Below, piece after piece: positions 40,411 to 48,927 of a DNA stretch of 49,272 nt. The stretch lies in assembly GCA_039908535.1 (NCBI GenBank), contig JAMOAW010000015.1, positions 1 to 49,272 on the forward strand, in the 5' to 3' direction. Each line of letters opens with the position of its first letter. Within the stretch, counting starts at the first letter, position 1. A program made the position numbers and the translations under genes. The notes under the pieces were generated by a model, which saw nothing but the letters and a program-made list of their open reading frames with translations, did not search any database and was not told where the DNA came from. The stretch comes from JAMOAW01 sp039908535 (lineage in GTDB: Bacteria > Pseudomonadota > Magnetococcia > Magnetococcales > JADFZT01).

Positions 40411-41487
40411 ATGTTATCCATTGGAAAAAAATCCATTATTGGTTTGGATATAGGGTCCAACGCCATTAAAGCCGTTGAGCTTAAACCATCTGGAAAAAAA
40501 TGGCAACTGCATAAATATGGCATAAAATCTATACCACAGGAAGCCATTGTCAATAGTCAGATCAAGGATATGGAAGGGGTCGCTCGAACCATTCGAGAGT
40601 TGATGGCCGAAGCCCATTTTACCAGCAAACAAGTGGCTATCTCCGTCAGTGGTTCTGCGGTCATTGTCAAAAAAATTCAAGTGGGTGCCATGTCGCTTTT
40701 GGACCTAGAGGATCAAATTCCCCTGGAGGCCGAGGAGTACATCCCCTTTGATATCGAAGAAGTCCATTTGGATTTTCAGGTGCTCGGTCAGCACGATGAA
40801 CAAATGGATGTCTTGTTGACCGCTTGCAAAAAGGATTTAATCAATCAACGTCTCGAAGCGGTAGAAACGGCAGGATTACAGGCCAAAATATGCGATTTGG
40901 ATCTTTTTTGCCTTGCGAATAGTTTTGAGTTGATTTTACGGGCACCCTCCGATATAGAAAACGCCATGGCTCTCGTTAATATAGGTGCCAGTTTGACCAA
41001 TATCACCATTCTTATCGGTTCCGATCCGATTTTTACCCGTGACCATCTTTTTGGCGCAAATCTTTTGACCAAAGAGATTCAACAACGTTACGAGCTCTCT
41101 TATTCCGAGGCCGAACTTTTGCAAAGCAGAGCAGCCACAAACCAAAAAGATAATAAGGAAAACAATCCAATCCCCCATGATTATCAGGAGGAGGTTGTGC
41201 GGCCCTTTTTTGAACAATTGGGCCGTCAAATTGGCCAATCCATTGATTTTTATAAGGCCAACCATCCGCAAAAACCGGTGAAAGCCGTTTTAATCTCTGG
41301 TGGAGGGGGATTAACTCCGGGACTGGGCGATTTTTTGACCGAACAATTGGGCATTGAGACACGCTTGGCCAATCCCTTTGATGGCATAAAACTAAATGAT
41401 TCAGTTAAAAAAGATCCAATCCTTACGGCCATGGGGCCACGTTTTATGATCGCCGTCGGTTTGGCCTTGCGGGGGATCAACGGATGA
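40411..41487 (+). CDS. pilM: Type IV pilus assembly protein PilM
   Basis: 358 residues, actin-like cytoplasmic ATPase of the pilus alignment complex. IGLDIGSNAIKAVEL at about 9-23 is the phosphate-1 motif; LEDQIPLEAEEYIPFDIEEV near 98-117 and LVNIGASLTNITIL near 189-202 follow; VLISGGGGLTPGLGDFL near 293-309 binds adenosine. The gene overlaps pilN by four bases (ATGA), so translation is coupled. Confidence 0.95.
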   Translation: MLSIGKKSIIGLDIGSNAIKAVELKPSGKKWQLHKYGIKSIPQEAIVNSQIKDMEGVARTIRELMAEAHFTSKQVAISVSGSAVIVKKIQVGAMSLLDLEDQIPLEAEEYIPFDIEEVHLDFQVLGQHDEQMDVLLTACKKDLINQRLEAVETAGLQAKICDLDLFCLANSFELILRAPSDIENAMALVNIGASLTNITILIGSDPIFTRDHLFGANLLTKEIQQRYELSYSEAELLQSRAATNQKDNKENNPIPHDYQEEVVRPFFEQLGRQIGQSIDFYKANHPQKPVKAVLISGGGGLTPGLGDFLTEQLGIETRLANPFDGIKLNDSVKKDPILTAMGPRFMIAVGLALRGING

Positions 41488-42068
41488 TAAAAATCAATCT
41501 ACTTCCCTATCGGGAGGCTCAACGCCAACAACAATTCCAACTTATTATAATCCTGTGGGTTTGTGTCGCCTTGGTGGGCGTGGGCATCGTGTTTGGTGTT
41601 GATTATTATATCTCCTCCCTCATTGCCGACCAAGAATTGATTAAAAGCAATCAAGAAGCTGAGATATCTCGGTTAGATAAAGAGTTGGGCGAAATCAAGA
41701 ACATTAATTCAAAAAAAGAAGAGCTGCAAAAATTGCTGGATACCATCGCCAGCTTAAGACGCAATCGCTTTTTGGAAGTCCATCTCCTGGATGAGTTGAC
41801 CAAGGCCATCCCTGAAAAAGTTTGGTTGGATCGCTTGATCACTAAAACAGGAGAGTTAGAACTGACCGGTGGTGCGGAATCCAACGCCCATGTGGCCGAT
41901 TTTATGAAAAAATTGGATCTCTCTCCCTACTTTGGGGAGGTCTCCTTGTCTCGTGTTACGCAAGATGAGAAAAATAATCAAAAGACCAAAGGGTTCATTC
42001 TTAAGGCCAAAATTACCAATCCCGCGCCAGGAACGCCTATTCCTGTGCAGACAAAAACCGGCAAATAG
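41484..42068 (+). CDS. pilN: Type IV pilus assembly protein PilN
   Basis: 194 residues, bitopic inner-membrane protein. It starts MIKINLLPYRE, the PilM-binding peptide of the family, followed by a membrane helix (about 20-45), a coiled coil (about 46-90) and a periplasmic ferredoxin-like domain with KVWLDRLITKTGELELTGGA. It pairs with PilO; pilO starts 11 bases later. Confidence 0.94.
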   Translation: MIKINLLPYREAQRQQQFQLIIILWVCVALVGVGIVFGVDYYISSLIADQELIKSNQEAEISRLDKELGEIKNINSKKEELQKLLDTIASLRRNRFLEVHLLDELTKAIPEKVWLDRLITKTGELELTGGAESNAHVADFMKKLDLSPYFGEVSLSRVTQDEKNNQKTKGFILKAKITNPAPGTPIPVQTKTGK

Positions 42069-42079
42069 GGGAAATCGTC

Positions 42080-42691
42080 ATGGAACTGGGATTTGATCCG
42101 ATTATCTTCCTAAGACTGCGCCGGATTGAACGCATCGGGGTTGCCATTGGTATCCTGATGGTCATCTTTGCAGCCTATTGGTATTTTTTCTTTTTAGATC
42201 ACCAGGAAACTTTGAAAAAATTGGAGACAACCATCCAGGAGCAAGAACTCAAAATAACCACTAAAAAGAAAATGCTCGCCAATCTTCCCAAATTGCGTGA
42301 AGAGTTGGCTCAACTGGAAATACAAAAGCAAATCGCCTTGCAAGAATTGCCAACAACGGCAGAAATTCCATCCTTGTTGACCAATATCTCTTTTGCAGGC
42401 CATGCCCAGGGGCTTGAATTCATTCTTTTTGCCCCGCAGGCCGAGAATAATCTGGAATTTTATGCTGAAGTTCCCGTAGATTTAAAGGTTCAAGGGGGCT
42501 TTCACGACACCGTGCTTTTTATAAACCAAGTCGCCAGACTCTCGCGGTTGGTCAATATATCGGATGTCACGATGACCCCAGATCCCAAATCGGGTGTGAT
42601 CCTTACCTCCGCAAGAGGAACAACCTATCGGTATATAGAACCCGTAAAACAGGAAGCAGCGGCTGCAAAAGGGAATGCTAAAACCAAGTAA
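42080..42691 (+). CDS. pilO: Type IV pilus assembly protein PilO
   Basis: 203 residues. A short cytoplasmic part, a membrane helix (about 20-40), a coiled coil (about 42-85), then a periplasmic domain with LPTTAEIPSLLTNISFAGHA, PVDLKVQGGFHDTVLFINQV and LVNISDVTMTPDP, typical of PilO. It forms the alignment subcomplex with PilN and PilP. A repeat unit separates it from pilP. Confidence 0.93.
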   Translation: MELGFDPIIFLRLRRIERIGVAIGILMVIFAAYWYFFFLDHQETLKKLETTIQEQELKITTKKKMLANLPKLREELAQLEIQKQIALQELPTTAEIPSLLTNISFAGHAQGLEFILFAPQAENNLEFYAEVPVDLKVQGGFHDTVLFINQVARLSRLVNISDVTMTPDPKSGVILTSARGTTYRYIEPVKQEAAAAKGNAKTK

Positions 42692-42704
42692 GTTGTGCTT
42701 TTAT

Positions 42705-42877
42705 GTGTATCGGAAAAATAAAAATCAAGACCTTGGGGGGGCCCAGAACCGCCCCCCAATCCCCCCCCTCTTTTTTTTAATTAAAAAAAAGAGGGGGTCT
42801 GGGGGATTCATCCCCCAGGGTTTTGATTTTTATTTTGATTTTTATTTTGATTTTTTTGCCCGTAGGGCATCATGTTC
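42705..42877 (+). repeat. Composite hairpin repeat inside the pil operon
   Basis: A full unit in plus orientation (GTGTATCGG to GGGCATCATGTTC) with the GGGGGGGCCCAGAACCGCCC variant, CTGGGGGATTCATCCCCCAG and three ATTTTGATTTTT-type repeats near the end. It fills the pilO-pilP gap of an otherwise tightly packed operon. Confidence 0.93.
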
Positions 42878-42900
42878 TAAAAGAATTAGGGATCTGGAAA

Positions 42901-43407
42901 ATGTTCAATAGTGCTTATGTTCCGCGCTTGAATTTTATGCTCGCCGGGCTGTTTTTGATCTACGGATTGGTCCCGGTCGCCCAAACCACAGAGATGCCAA
43001 AACCCGCTTCCGAACTTGTTGCAGAATCGGTGTTTATCTATAATCCTTTGGGAAGACGGAACCCTTTTGAGTCGCCTTTCAAAGGAATCGCCAAAGGAGA
43101 TGAATCTAAGGTGATTAAGCGGGTCTCGCAACGGGTCAAGGAACCTTTGGAAGCCTTTCAACTGGATAGCCTGAAATTGGTTGCGATCATTTTTCAAGTG
43201 GAAGAGAGTCAACCAGTCGTCATGATTGAGGATCCCTCAGGAAAAGGTCATATGCTTGGCGTCGGAAATCATTTGGGCAGCAACGAAGGTGAAATCGTCC
43301 GTATTGAAGATGGCTCCATTCAGATCCTTGAGCCGACACCCACATCCATAGATCAAAACGCCACGCGTTTAACAATATTAAGTTTGCAAAAAGAGGGAGG
43401 GGAATGA
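42901..43407 (+). CDS. pilP: Type IV pilus assembly protein PilP
   Basis: 168 residues. The ATG at 42901 follows the repeat; frames that extend further back are repeat-coded. A hydrophobic N-terminus (NFMLAGLFLIYGLVPVAQ) is followed by YNPLGRRNPFESPF (about 42-55), the family's conserved box, and a small beta domain with LKLVAIIFQ and GHMLGVGNHLG. PilP is normally a lipoprotein that links PilNO to the secretin; no lipobox cysteine is present here. pilQ overlaps the stop by four bases. Confidence 0.9.
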   Translation: MFNSAYVPRLNFMLAGLFLIYGLVPVAQTTEMPKPASELVAESVFIYNPLGRRNPFESPFKGIAKGDESKVIKRVSQRVKEPLEAFQLDSLKLVAIIFQVEESQPVVMIEDPSGKGHMLGVGNHLGSNEGEIVRIEDGSIQILEPTPTSIDQNATRLTILSLQKEGGE

Positions 43408-45923
43408 TGGCCAAGGGCGTTTATTTGCTGGTTTTTACAGGGGTTCTTGGTCTTGCTGGTTGTGCCGAAAATGCTCCTTTGGTCGCCTCGAATGGCGCGA
43501 AAGAGGCGGCAAGTGTGACAGCTGAAAAGGCGCGCACGGCCATTATCACACGGATGGAAGCCATGGAGATTGGCAGCGGGGCGCGGGTGGCGTTGTTTTC
43601 TCAGACCCCCATGGTCTACGAGCTGGTTAAGCTTTCGGCACCACCCAGAATAATCCTCACCTTTCCAACACTCCTGTTATCCCCTGAGGTTCAACCCCAG
43701 GTGGTGAACCTTTCAACGATTTCCGCTATCTATCCAAGCAATGAGGGTGACAAAGGTGGCAGCCATATAGAGATTATCCTCAAGGAAGATCTCTCCTATG
43801 ACATCCAGGAACGTCCAGATGGATTGGATCTTTTGGTTTTGGCTAAATCCAACCAGAAGGAGTCTGGAGCCGTTGATTCCAATCAAATCCGCATCCAAGA
43901 TCTCAAAGTCAGTCAGGGAGCCTCTGGGACGCGCCTGAATTTAATCGGAACGGGAAAAATGGCCGTACCAAAGGTGTTTCGTTTGGAACAACCCCCTCGT
44001 CTCGTTGTGGAGATGGGTGGCCTTTCGCAAGCGGTCCCCGCCAAACAGTATGCCATCAACTCTCCAGAGGTCAGCACAGCGGTTTTGGGCGGCAGTGCGG
44101 AAAAGGTGCGGTTGGTGATTGATCTTACCGATGCGAAAGTGGGTTATCAATTGGACCTTTCAGACGGTCTGCCGGCCATTTTTCTTGCGCGCAATGCCCA
44201 AACGCTCAAGCCTAGCAAGGACGCTCTACAGCGTGACTTGAGCTTGGAGGATCTTGCCTTTACGCGGGATCGAGAAGATTCTGTGCTGCATATTCAACTC
44301 AATCGACCTGGGGCTGTTTTGCAAACCAAACAAGATGGCGATACCATTCTGTTGGACCTGGAAGGGGTGCATGTGCCTGATAAATGGGTTCAACGTTTGG
44401 ATGTCAAGGCCTTTGGAGGGGTCGTCAGTTTCATTGATGCCTACAATGAACAAAACAATGCCCATCTCGTCGTGACATTGACGGATCTCAATGCCAAGCA
44501 TGAAATCATCCAAAAAGATACGGAAATTTTGTTGCGTGTGATCCCTCCGATGGCACAAACGACCTCGGCACCGCAGGAAAAAAATCGTTATACTGGCAAA
44601 AAAATATCCATGGATTTTAAAGATATTGATGTTCAAAATGCCTTTAAACTCTTGGCACAGGTCAGCAATCAAAATATCCTTCTCTCCGATACCGTCAAAG
44701 GGACATTGACCATGCGTTTGGTAGAGGTTCCTTGGGATCAGGCTATGGATTTAATGCTTGAGGCCAAAGGGTTGGGAAAACTCCTAGAAGGGAATGTCCT
44801 GCGCATTGCCCCCTTGAGCGATATTCAACAAAACGCCGATGCCAGATTACAAGCGCAAGAGAGCAATCAAAAACTGGAACCGTTGGTCACTAAAATGATT
44901 CCGGTCAGTTTTGCCAGTGCCACGGATATTCAAAAATTATTGATGGAGGGGAGTCAAGGAGGAAGTGGTGGAGGCGGGAATAATGCCAATAAAACATCCG
45001 ATGTCAACAGCCTGCGTTTATTATCGAGTCGTGGCTCTGTTACCGTGGATGCTCGAACCAATACCCTGATTGTCAAAGATACCGCTGCCAATTTGGTCAA
45101 AATTCGCGAGATGGTTGCCGAATTGGATAAATCCATTCCTCAGGTCTTGATTGAGGCGCGTATCGTCATCATGGACCGTAACGCCTCACAGAGTTTTGGC
45201 ATCAATTGGGGGGCGAACTTTAAAGGGGCTGCCAACGATATCATTGGCGTGTCAGATAACTCAGAACATGCCTATCAGGTGCAACAGGATGTCACCGAAA
45301 CCTATGAGCGGCGGCCCAGCATGTCAGGAGGGGTTGCCCGCAATGTCAGTCTCATACCATCAGGCACCTCAAGTCAGCTCGGCATACACGTTGGCTCTAT
45401 TTCGCCTCTGTTAGATTTGGATATTGAATTGGGTGCCATGGAAAATACCGGTAAATCCAGAACAATTTCAAGCCCGCGTGTTTTGGCGACCAATAACCGT
45501 GCCGCCTCTATCAATCAGGGTCTTGATTTTCCATATGATAAAGCGACGACGACCAATGGCGTTACAGTCGTCACAACAGAATTTATGAAAGCGGATCTGG
45601 GGATTAAAGTTACCCCACACGTGACATCCAATGGTTATGTAACATTGGACGTTCAAGCCAGCAATAACACCCTTGTCTTTTATCCAGGTGTCACCACGCC
45701 GGGTCGGAACACAAGGGAGGTAGATACTCAAGTATTGGTTAAGGACGGAGAATCCATTGTCTTGGGAGGGATTTATCAGGATACCTCCTCTGAAGATAGT
45801 GGAAAAATTCCTAAAATGCATAATATTCCTTTTTTTGGATGGTTGTTTAAAAATATCTCCAATAAAGATAACCAGTCCGAATTATTGATTTTTCTTACCC
45901 CTCGGATTATTAACCCAGAATGA
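43404..45923 (+). CDS. pilQ: Type IV pilus secretin PilQ
   Basis: 839 residues, outer-membrane channel of the pilus. The signal peptide ends in a clear lipobox (GVLGLAGC, cysteine at about 20), which is unusual for PilQ. Two AMIN-type domains lie at about 45-140 and 160-250, a third beta domain at about 275-380, then the secretin N0/N1 region (about 400-560, with ISMDFKDIDVQNAFKLLAQV) and the secretin core with VLIEARIVIMDRNAS near 585 and the C-terminal FFGWLFKNISNKDNQSELLI. It overlaps both pilP and aroB by four bases. Confidence 0.95.
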   Translation: MMAKGVYLLVFTGVLGLAGCAENAPLVASNGAKEAASVTAEKARTAIITRMEAMEIGSGARVALFSQTPMVYELVKLSAPPRIILTFPTLLLSPEVQPQVVNLSTISAIYPSNEGDKGGSHIEIILKEDLSYDIQERPDGLDLLVLAKSNQKESGAVDSNQIRIQDLKVSQGASGTRLNLIGTGKMAVPKVFRLEQPPRLVVEMGGLSQAVPAKQYAINSPEVSTAVLGGSAEKVRLVIDLTDAKVGYQLDLSDGLPAIFLARNAQTLKPSKDALQRDLSLEDLAFTRDREDSVLHIQLNRPGAVLQTKQDGDTILLDLEGVHVPDKWVQRLDVKAFGGVVSFIDAYNEQNNAHLVVTLTDLNAKHEIIQKDTEILLRVIPPMAQTTSAPQEKNRYTGKKISMDFKDIDVQNAFKLLAQVSNQNILLSDTVKGTLTMRLVEVPWDQAMDLMLEAKGLGKLLEGNVLRIAPLSDIQQNADARLQAQESNQKLEPLVTKMIPVSFASATDIQKLLMEGSQGGSGGGGNNANKTSDVNSLRLLSSRGSVTVDARTNTLIVKDTAANLVKIREMVAELDKSIPQVLIEARIVIMDRNASQSFGINWGANFKGAANDIIGVSDNSEHAYQVQQDVTETYERRPSMSGGVARNVSLIPSGTSSQLGIHVGSISPLLDLDIELGAMENTGKSRTISSPRVLATNNRAASINQGLDFPYDKATTTNGVTVVTTEFMKADLGIKVTPHVTSNGYVTLDVQASNNTLVFYPGVTTPGRNTREVDTQVLVKDGESIVLGGIYQDTSSEDSGKIPKMHNIPFFGWLFKNISNKDNQSELLIFLTPRIINPE

Positions 45924-47017
45924 AGACATCTCGTTCCTTTCGTTTAGATTTGGGTCCACGCAGCTATGATATCGATATAGGGGGTGGTCTCTTAGAGGGG
46001 GTGGGGCAGCGGTTGCAGCCGTTGCTTCCTGGCGCGCAGGTGGCGATTGTGAGCAACACCACGGTGGCTCCCCTTTATTTGCCCACGGTTACCGCCTCCT
46101 TGGAAGCTCAGGGATTGGTGACGCTCCCTATCATTTTGGCAGATGGGGAACTTTATAAAAATTGGATCAGCCTCAATAAAATTTTTGACGCACTGATCGC
46201 CGCCCGTTGCGAACGCAGCACCACGTTGTTGGCTCTTGGCGGGGGGGTGGTGGGTGATATGACCGGCTTTGCCGCTGCCGCCTATTTGCGTGGGATAGCC
46301 TTTGCTCAGCTGCCCACCACGTTGTTATCCCAGGTAGATGCCTCTGTCGGGGGTAAAACCGGTATCAACCATCCCTTGGGTAAAAATTTAATCGGGGCTT
46401 TTTATCAACCCAAATGGGTGGGTATGGATCTCAACACCCTGAAGACCTTGCCTAAAAGAGAATTTTTGGCAGGAGTGGCCGAAGTCATTAAATATGGTAT
46501 GCTTGGCGATGCCGTGCTGTTTCAATTATTGGAGCAGCGTTTGGAGGATTTTTTGGCTCTGGATACCGACTTAACCAGCGACATTATTTATACCTGTTGT
46601 GCCATCAAAGCGGCGGTGGTGGCCCAAGACGAACGGGAGGCGGGTAAGCGGGCCTTGTTAAATTTAGGCCATACCTTTGCCCATGCCATTGAATCGTTAG
46701 CCGGTTATGATGGACGCTTTTTACATGGTGAGGCGGTGGCCATTGGTCTGCTTATGGCCGCGGATCTCTCCTGGCGGATGGACCTGTGTTCCAAAGAGAG
46801 TCTGCAACGGGTGCGACAGTTGCTCTTACGCGCTGCTCTTCCCATCCAAGCACCCCGATTTTCCATTCAAGAATATCTTGAGGCCCTTTCTCACGATAAA
46901 AAAGTGCAAGAGGGTCAGATCCGTTTTGTCTTGCTGCGCGACATTGGGCACGCCAGCGTAGAAAAAGAGATTCCTAAAAGATTATTAGAACAAACTTTGG
47001 AAGAAAATATGGTTTGA
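45920..47017 (+). CDS. aroB: 3-dehydroquinate synthase
   Basis: 365 residues; second step of the shikimate pathway, NAD- and divalent-metal-dependent. DGELYKN near 75, ALGGGVVGDMTGFAAAAYLR near 104-123, PTTLLSQVDASVGGKTGINH near 130-149, and the metal-binding residues in AEVIKYG, NLGHTFAHAIE (about 249-259) and HGEAVAIG are all present. It is the last gene of the pil transcript; aroK, which is often between pilQ and aroB, is absent. Confidence 0.95.
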   Translation: MKTSRSFRLDLGPRSYDIDIGGGLLEGVGQRLQPLLPGAQVAIVSNTTVAPLYLPTVTASLEAQGLVTLPIILADGELYKNWISLNKIFDALIAARCERSTTLLALGGGVVGDMTGFAAAAYLRGIAFAQLPTTLLSQVDASVGGKTGINHPLGKNLIGAFYQPKWVGMDLNTLKTLPKREFLAGVAEVIKYGMLGDAVLFQLLEQRLEDFLALDTDLTSDIIYTCCAIKAAVVAQDEREAGKRALLNLGHTFAHAIESLAGYDGRFLHGEAVAIGLLMAADLSWRMDLCSKESLQRVRQLLLRAALPIQAPRFSIQEYLEALSHDKKVQEGQIRFVLLRDIGHASVEKEIPKRLLEQTLEENMV

Positions 47018-47075
47018 GATAGCGTTTTTCGATATCTTATACCAATTTGCGTTCAATAAAGTATTATTGGAGGGG

Positions 47076-47120
47076 GCCGGGGAGTGTCACGCTCCCCGGC
47101 GGAGGTTTGGAGGCAGAGTC
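47076..47120 (+). terminator. Double hairpin after aroB
   Basis: GCCGGGGAG/CTCCCCGGC (stem 47076-47084 with 47092-47100, 7-base loop) is followed by TTGGAG/CTCCAA around GCAGAGT (to 47125), then TGATTTTTATTTTT. It lies about 60 bases past the aroB stop and would suit a terminator for the pil-aroB transcript. Confidence 0.6.
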
Positions 47121-47123
47121 TCC

Positions 47124-47229
47124 AAGGTGTTGATTTTTATTTTTCCGATACATAAAAATCAAAACCCTGGGGGATGAATCCCCCAGACCCCCTCTTTTTT
47201 TAAGAATTAAAAGAAAAGGGTGGGGGGTA
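47124..47229 (-). repeat. Composite hairpin repeat entering the GDPD gene
   Basis: A TTGATTTTTATTTTTCCGATACAT end (47124-47153) is followed by CTGGGGGATGAATCCCCCAG and ends at AGGGTGGGGGGTA. The last 30 bases are also the 3' end of the GDPD coding region. Confidence 0.88.
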
Positions 47230-47967
47230 TTTTTCATCCCATGCCATCTGTTTGGCAAGTTTTTCGACATCGTTGCTTTCAATCAACGCCGCCCCGCGCG
47301 CAATCCACTGTTTTGCCAATTCAACATCGCTTATTTCATAAAATGCCCACTGCCAATTGGCCACGGTTAGGTTAAAATCTATTGGAAAATTGGCCTGATT
47401 GGCAAAGAGATATTCGGGCTGGAGGGCCTCGGCGCGGCGTTGATTGCCAATACGCCACGTGTCGACAATCCAGCCAATGGGATGGGCGTTCCAAAGGGTA
47501 CGTATGGTTTTTAATACGCCAATAGAGAAAGAGATAGGAATGCATTGGGAACGGATGGGGTCTAATAGATCAAGAATCAGTGCCGTGGTAGGGCGCACGC
47601 CTCGTTGACGGGTGGCGGCTATTTTGATCTCTGGAAAAAAGATCGCGTGGGGATAATGTTTAAATTCGGTCACGGCCTCAGCCAAAGAGGTGATGCCATA
47701 TAATCTCTCTTCTGCCCCCTTTTTTTGGGGACGAAAAAAAATTTTTTGAAGTTCTGGCCAAGTGATATCGGCCACGCGGGCCGCTCTCCCCGTGGCCTTT
47801 TTCAGATGGGCATCGTGAAATAAAACCGGGACACCATCGGCGGTGAGTTGCAGATCAAACTCAACAAAGCGCACTCCTTTCTGCAAAGCGGCCAGAACTC
47901 CTGCTAAGCTGTTATCAGGAAAGCGGGCCGGAATTCCCCGATGGGCGACCAAGTGGGATTGGTTCAT
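47200..47967 (-). CDS. Glycerophosphodiester phosphodiesterase
   Basis: 255 residues. It begins MNQSHLVAHRGIPARFPDNS with the catalytic HRG; VEFDLQLTADGVPVLFHDAHL near 39-59 carries the metal-binding E/D and the second catalytic His; FFPEIKI near 115 has the third acidic group. It hydrolyses glycerophosphodiesters to glycerol-3-phosphate and an alcohol. The start at 47967 overlaps the upstream gene's stop by four bases; the longer frame to 48117 is that gene read out of frame. The final residues (about PPPFSFNS) and the stop are coded by a repeat unit, so the original C-terminus may have been replaced. Confidence 0.9.
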   Translation of the reverse strand: MNQSHLVAHRGIPARFPDNSLAGVLAALQKGVRFVEFDLQLTADGVPVLFHDAHLKKATGRAARVADITWPELQKIFFRPQKKGAEERLYGITSLAEAVTEFKHYPHAIFFPEIKIAATRQRGVRPTTALILDLLDPIRSQCIPISFSIGVLKTIRTLWNAHPIGWIVDTWRIGNQRRAEALQPEYLFANQANFPIDFNLTVANWQWAFYEISDVELAKQWIARGAALIESNDVEKLAKQMAWDEKYPPPFSFNS

Positions 47968-48773
47968 GGTTTGGGTAACGCAACCAGACGAAAGCCGTTG
48001 TGATTGCCCCGATGTTGGGGGGCATCCCAATCGCGATACGCAGAGCGCAACTGGGTGCCATCGCTGTTCCAATATCCGCCGCGTACGACGCGATATGAGC
48101 TGGAGTTCTCCTGGCATTGGGGATTTTTTTGACTGGCTTCGGGACGTTTATAAAATTCAGCGTCATACCAATCCGCTACCCACTCCAAGACATTGCCATG
48201 CATATCGAACAGGCCAAACCGATTGGCTGGCAATGATCCTACCGGCAGAGTGGATCCATAAAACCCCTCTTCGGGTCCATCGCCATAATAGAACACGCCG
48301 TTAAAATTGGCTTCGGTGAGGGCATGAATGGTTTCTCCAAAAGAGAAAGGCTCGGTTGAACCGGCCCGGGCGGCATATTCCCATTCGGCCTCGGTGGGTA
48401 AACGAAAGCGTGTGGTTCCCAGACGGTTTAATTTTTCAATGAAGAGTTGGGTATCGTTCCAACTCACCTGTTCGACGGGGTAAGTGTCGCCTTTTTGAAA
48501 ATAAGCAGGGTTGCTCCCCATGTGGGTGGACCACTCTTTTTGGGTGAGTTCTGTTGTTTCTATCCAGAAACCGTCGAGGCAGACCATATGGCGGGGGCCT
48601 TCATCTGTAAATCTTCCCGCTTCACTCTCCGGGCTACCCATTTGAAAACATCCAGCGGGGATCCAGGTAAAGGAGATGTCTGCAAAGGTCTCTGTTTCGG
48701 CAGTCCAAGCTATTTTAGGGAGAGAAAAAAACATAAGACTAAAAAAAATGTGTAACATGATATAAAAGTACAT
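47964..48773 (-). CDS. Formylglycine-generating-enzyme-like (SUMF1/FGE-sulfatase domain) protein
   Basis: About 269 residues, with a probable signal peptide (MLHIFFSLMFFSLPKIAWTA). The FGE-sulfatase fold is clear: FTWIPAGCFQMGS, ETTELTQKEW, PVEQVSWNDTQLFIEKLN, FRLPTEAEWEYAARAG, NRFGLFDMHGNVLEWVADWY, RVVRGGYWNSD and NHNGFRLV. Many bacterial members are not sulfatase activators but C-type-lectin-like or oxygenase proteins, so the reaction is open. Start is uncertain: ATGs at 48785, 48773 and 48758 are all possible, and none has an ideal ribosome site. It is coupled to the GDPD gene. Confidence 0.85.
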   Translation of the reverse strand: MYFYIMLHIFFSLMFFSLPKIAWTAETETFADISFTWIPAGCFQMGSPESEAGRFTDEGPRHMVCLDGFWIETTELTQKEWSTHMGSNPAYFQKGDTYPVEQVSWNDTQLFIEKLNRLGTTRFRLPTEAEWEYAARAGSTEPFSFGETIHALTEANFNGVFYYGDGPEEGFYGSTLPVGSLPANRFGLFDMHGNVLEWVADWYDAEFYKRPEASQKNPQCQENSSSYRVVRGGYWNSDGTQLRSAYRDWDAPQHRGNHNGFRLVALPKP

Positions 48774-48779
48774 CTCCAA

Positions 48780-48927
48780 GAACATGATGCCCTGCGGGCA
48801 AAAAAAAATCAAAGGCCAAACCCTGGGGGATGAATCCCCCAGACCCCCTCTTTTTTTTAAGAATTAAAAGAAAAGGGTGGGGCGGTTCTGGGCCCCCCAA
48901 GGTCTGGATTTTTATTTTTGCAAACAT
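48780..48927 (-). repeat. Composite hairpin repeat upstream of the FGE-like gene
   Basis: GCCCTGCGGGC, CTGGGGGATGAATCCCCCAG and a shortened GGGGCGGTTCTGGGCCCCCC hairpin. Its GGGCATCATGTTC end may overlap the FGE-like start region. Confidence 0.92.

Noticed and set aside
42705..42911. A protein family coded by the repeat (frame starting MYRKNKNQDLGG)
   Set aside because: The ATG is part of every unit, but indels shift the frame between copies, the product is low-complexity, and no ribosome site precedes it.
47968..48117. A longer GDPD N-terminus
   Set aside because: The extension overlaps the FGE-like coding region out of frame; the ATG at 47967 starts right at the catalytic domain.
1..48927. 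The interspersed repeats as a CRISPR array
   Set aside because: Units are about 150 bases, carry internal hairpins, are scattered between genes and have no regular short spacers or cas genes.
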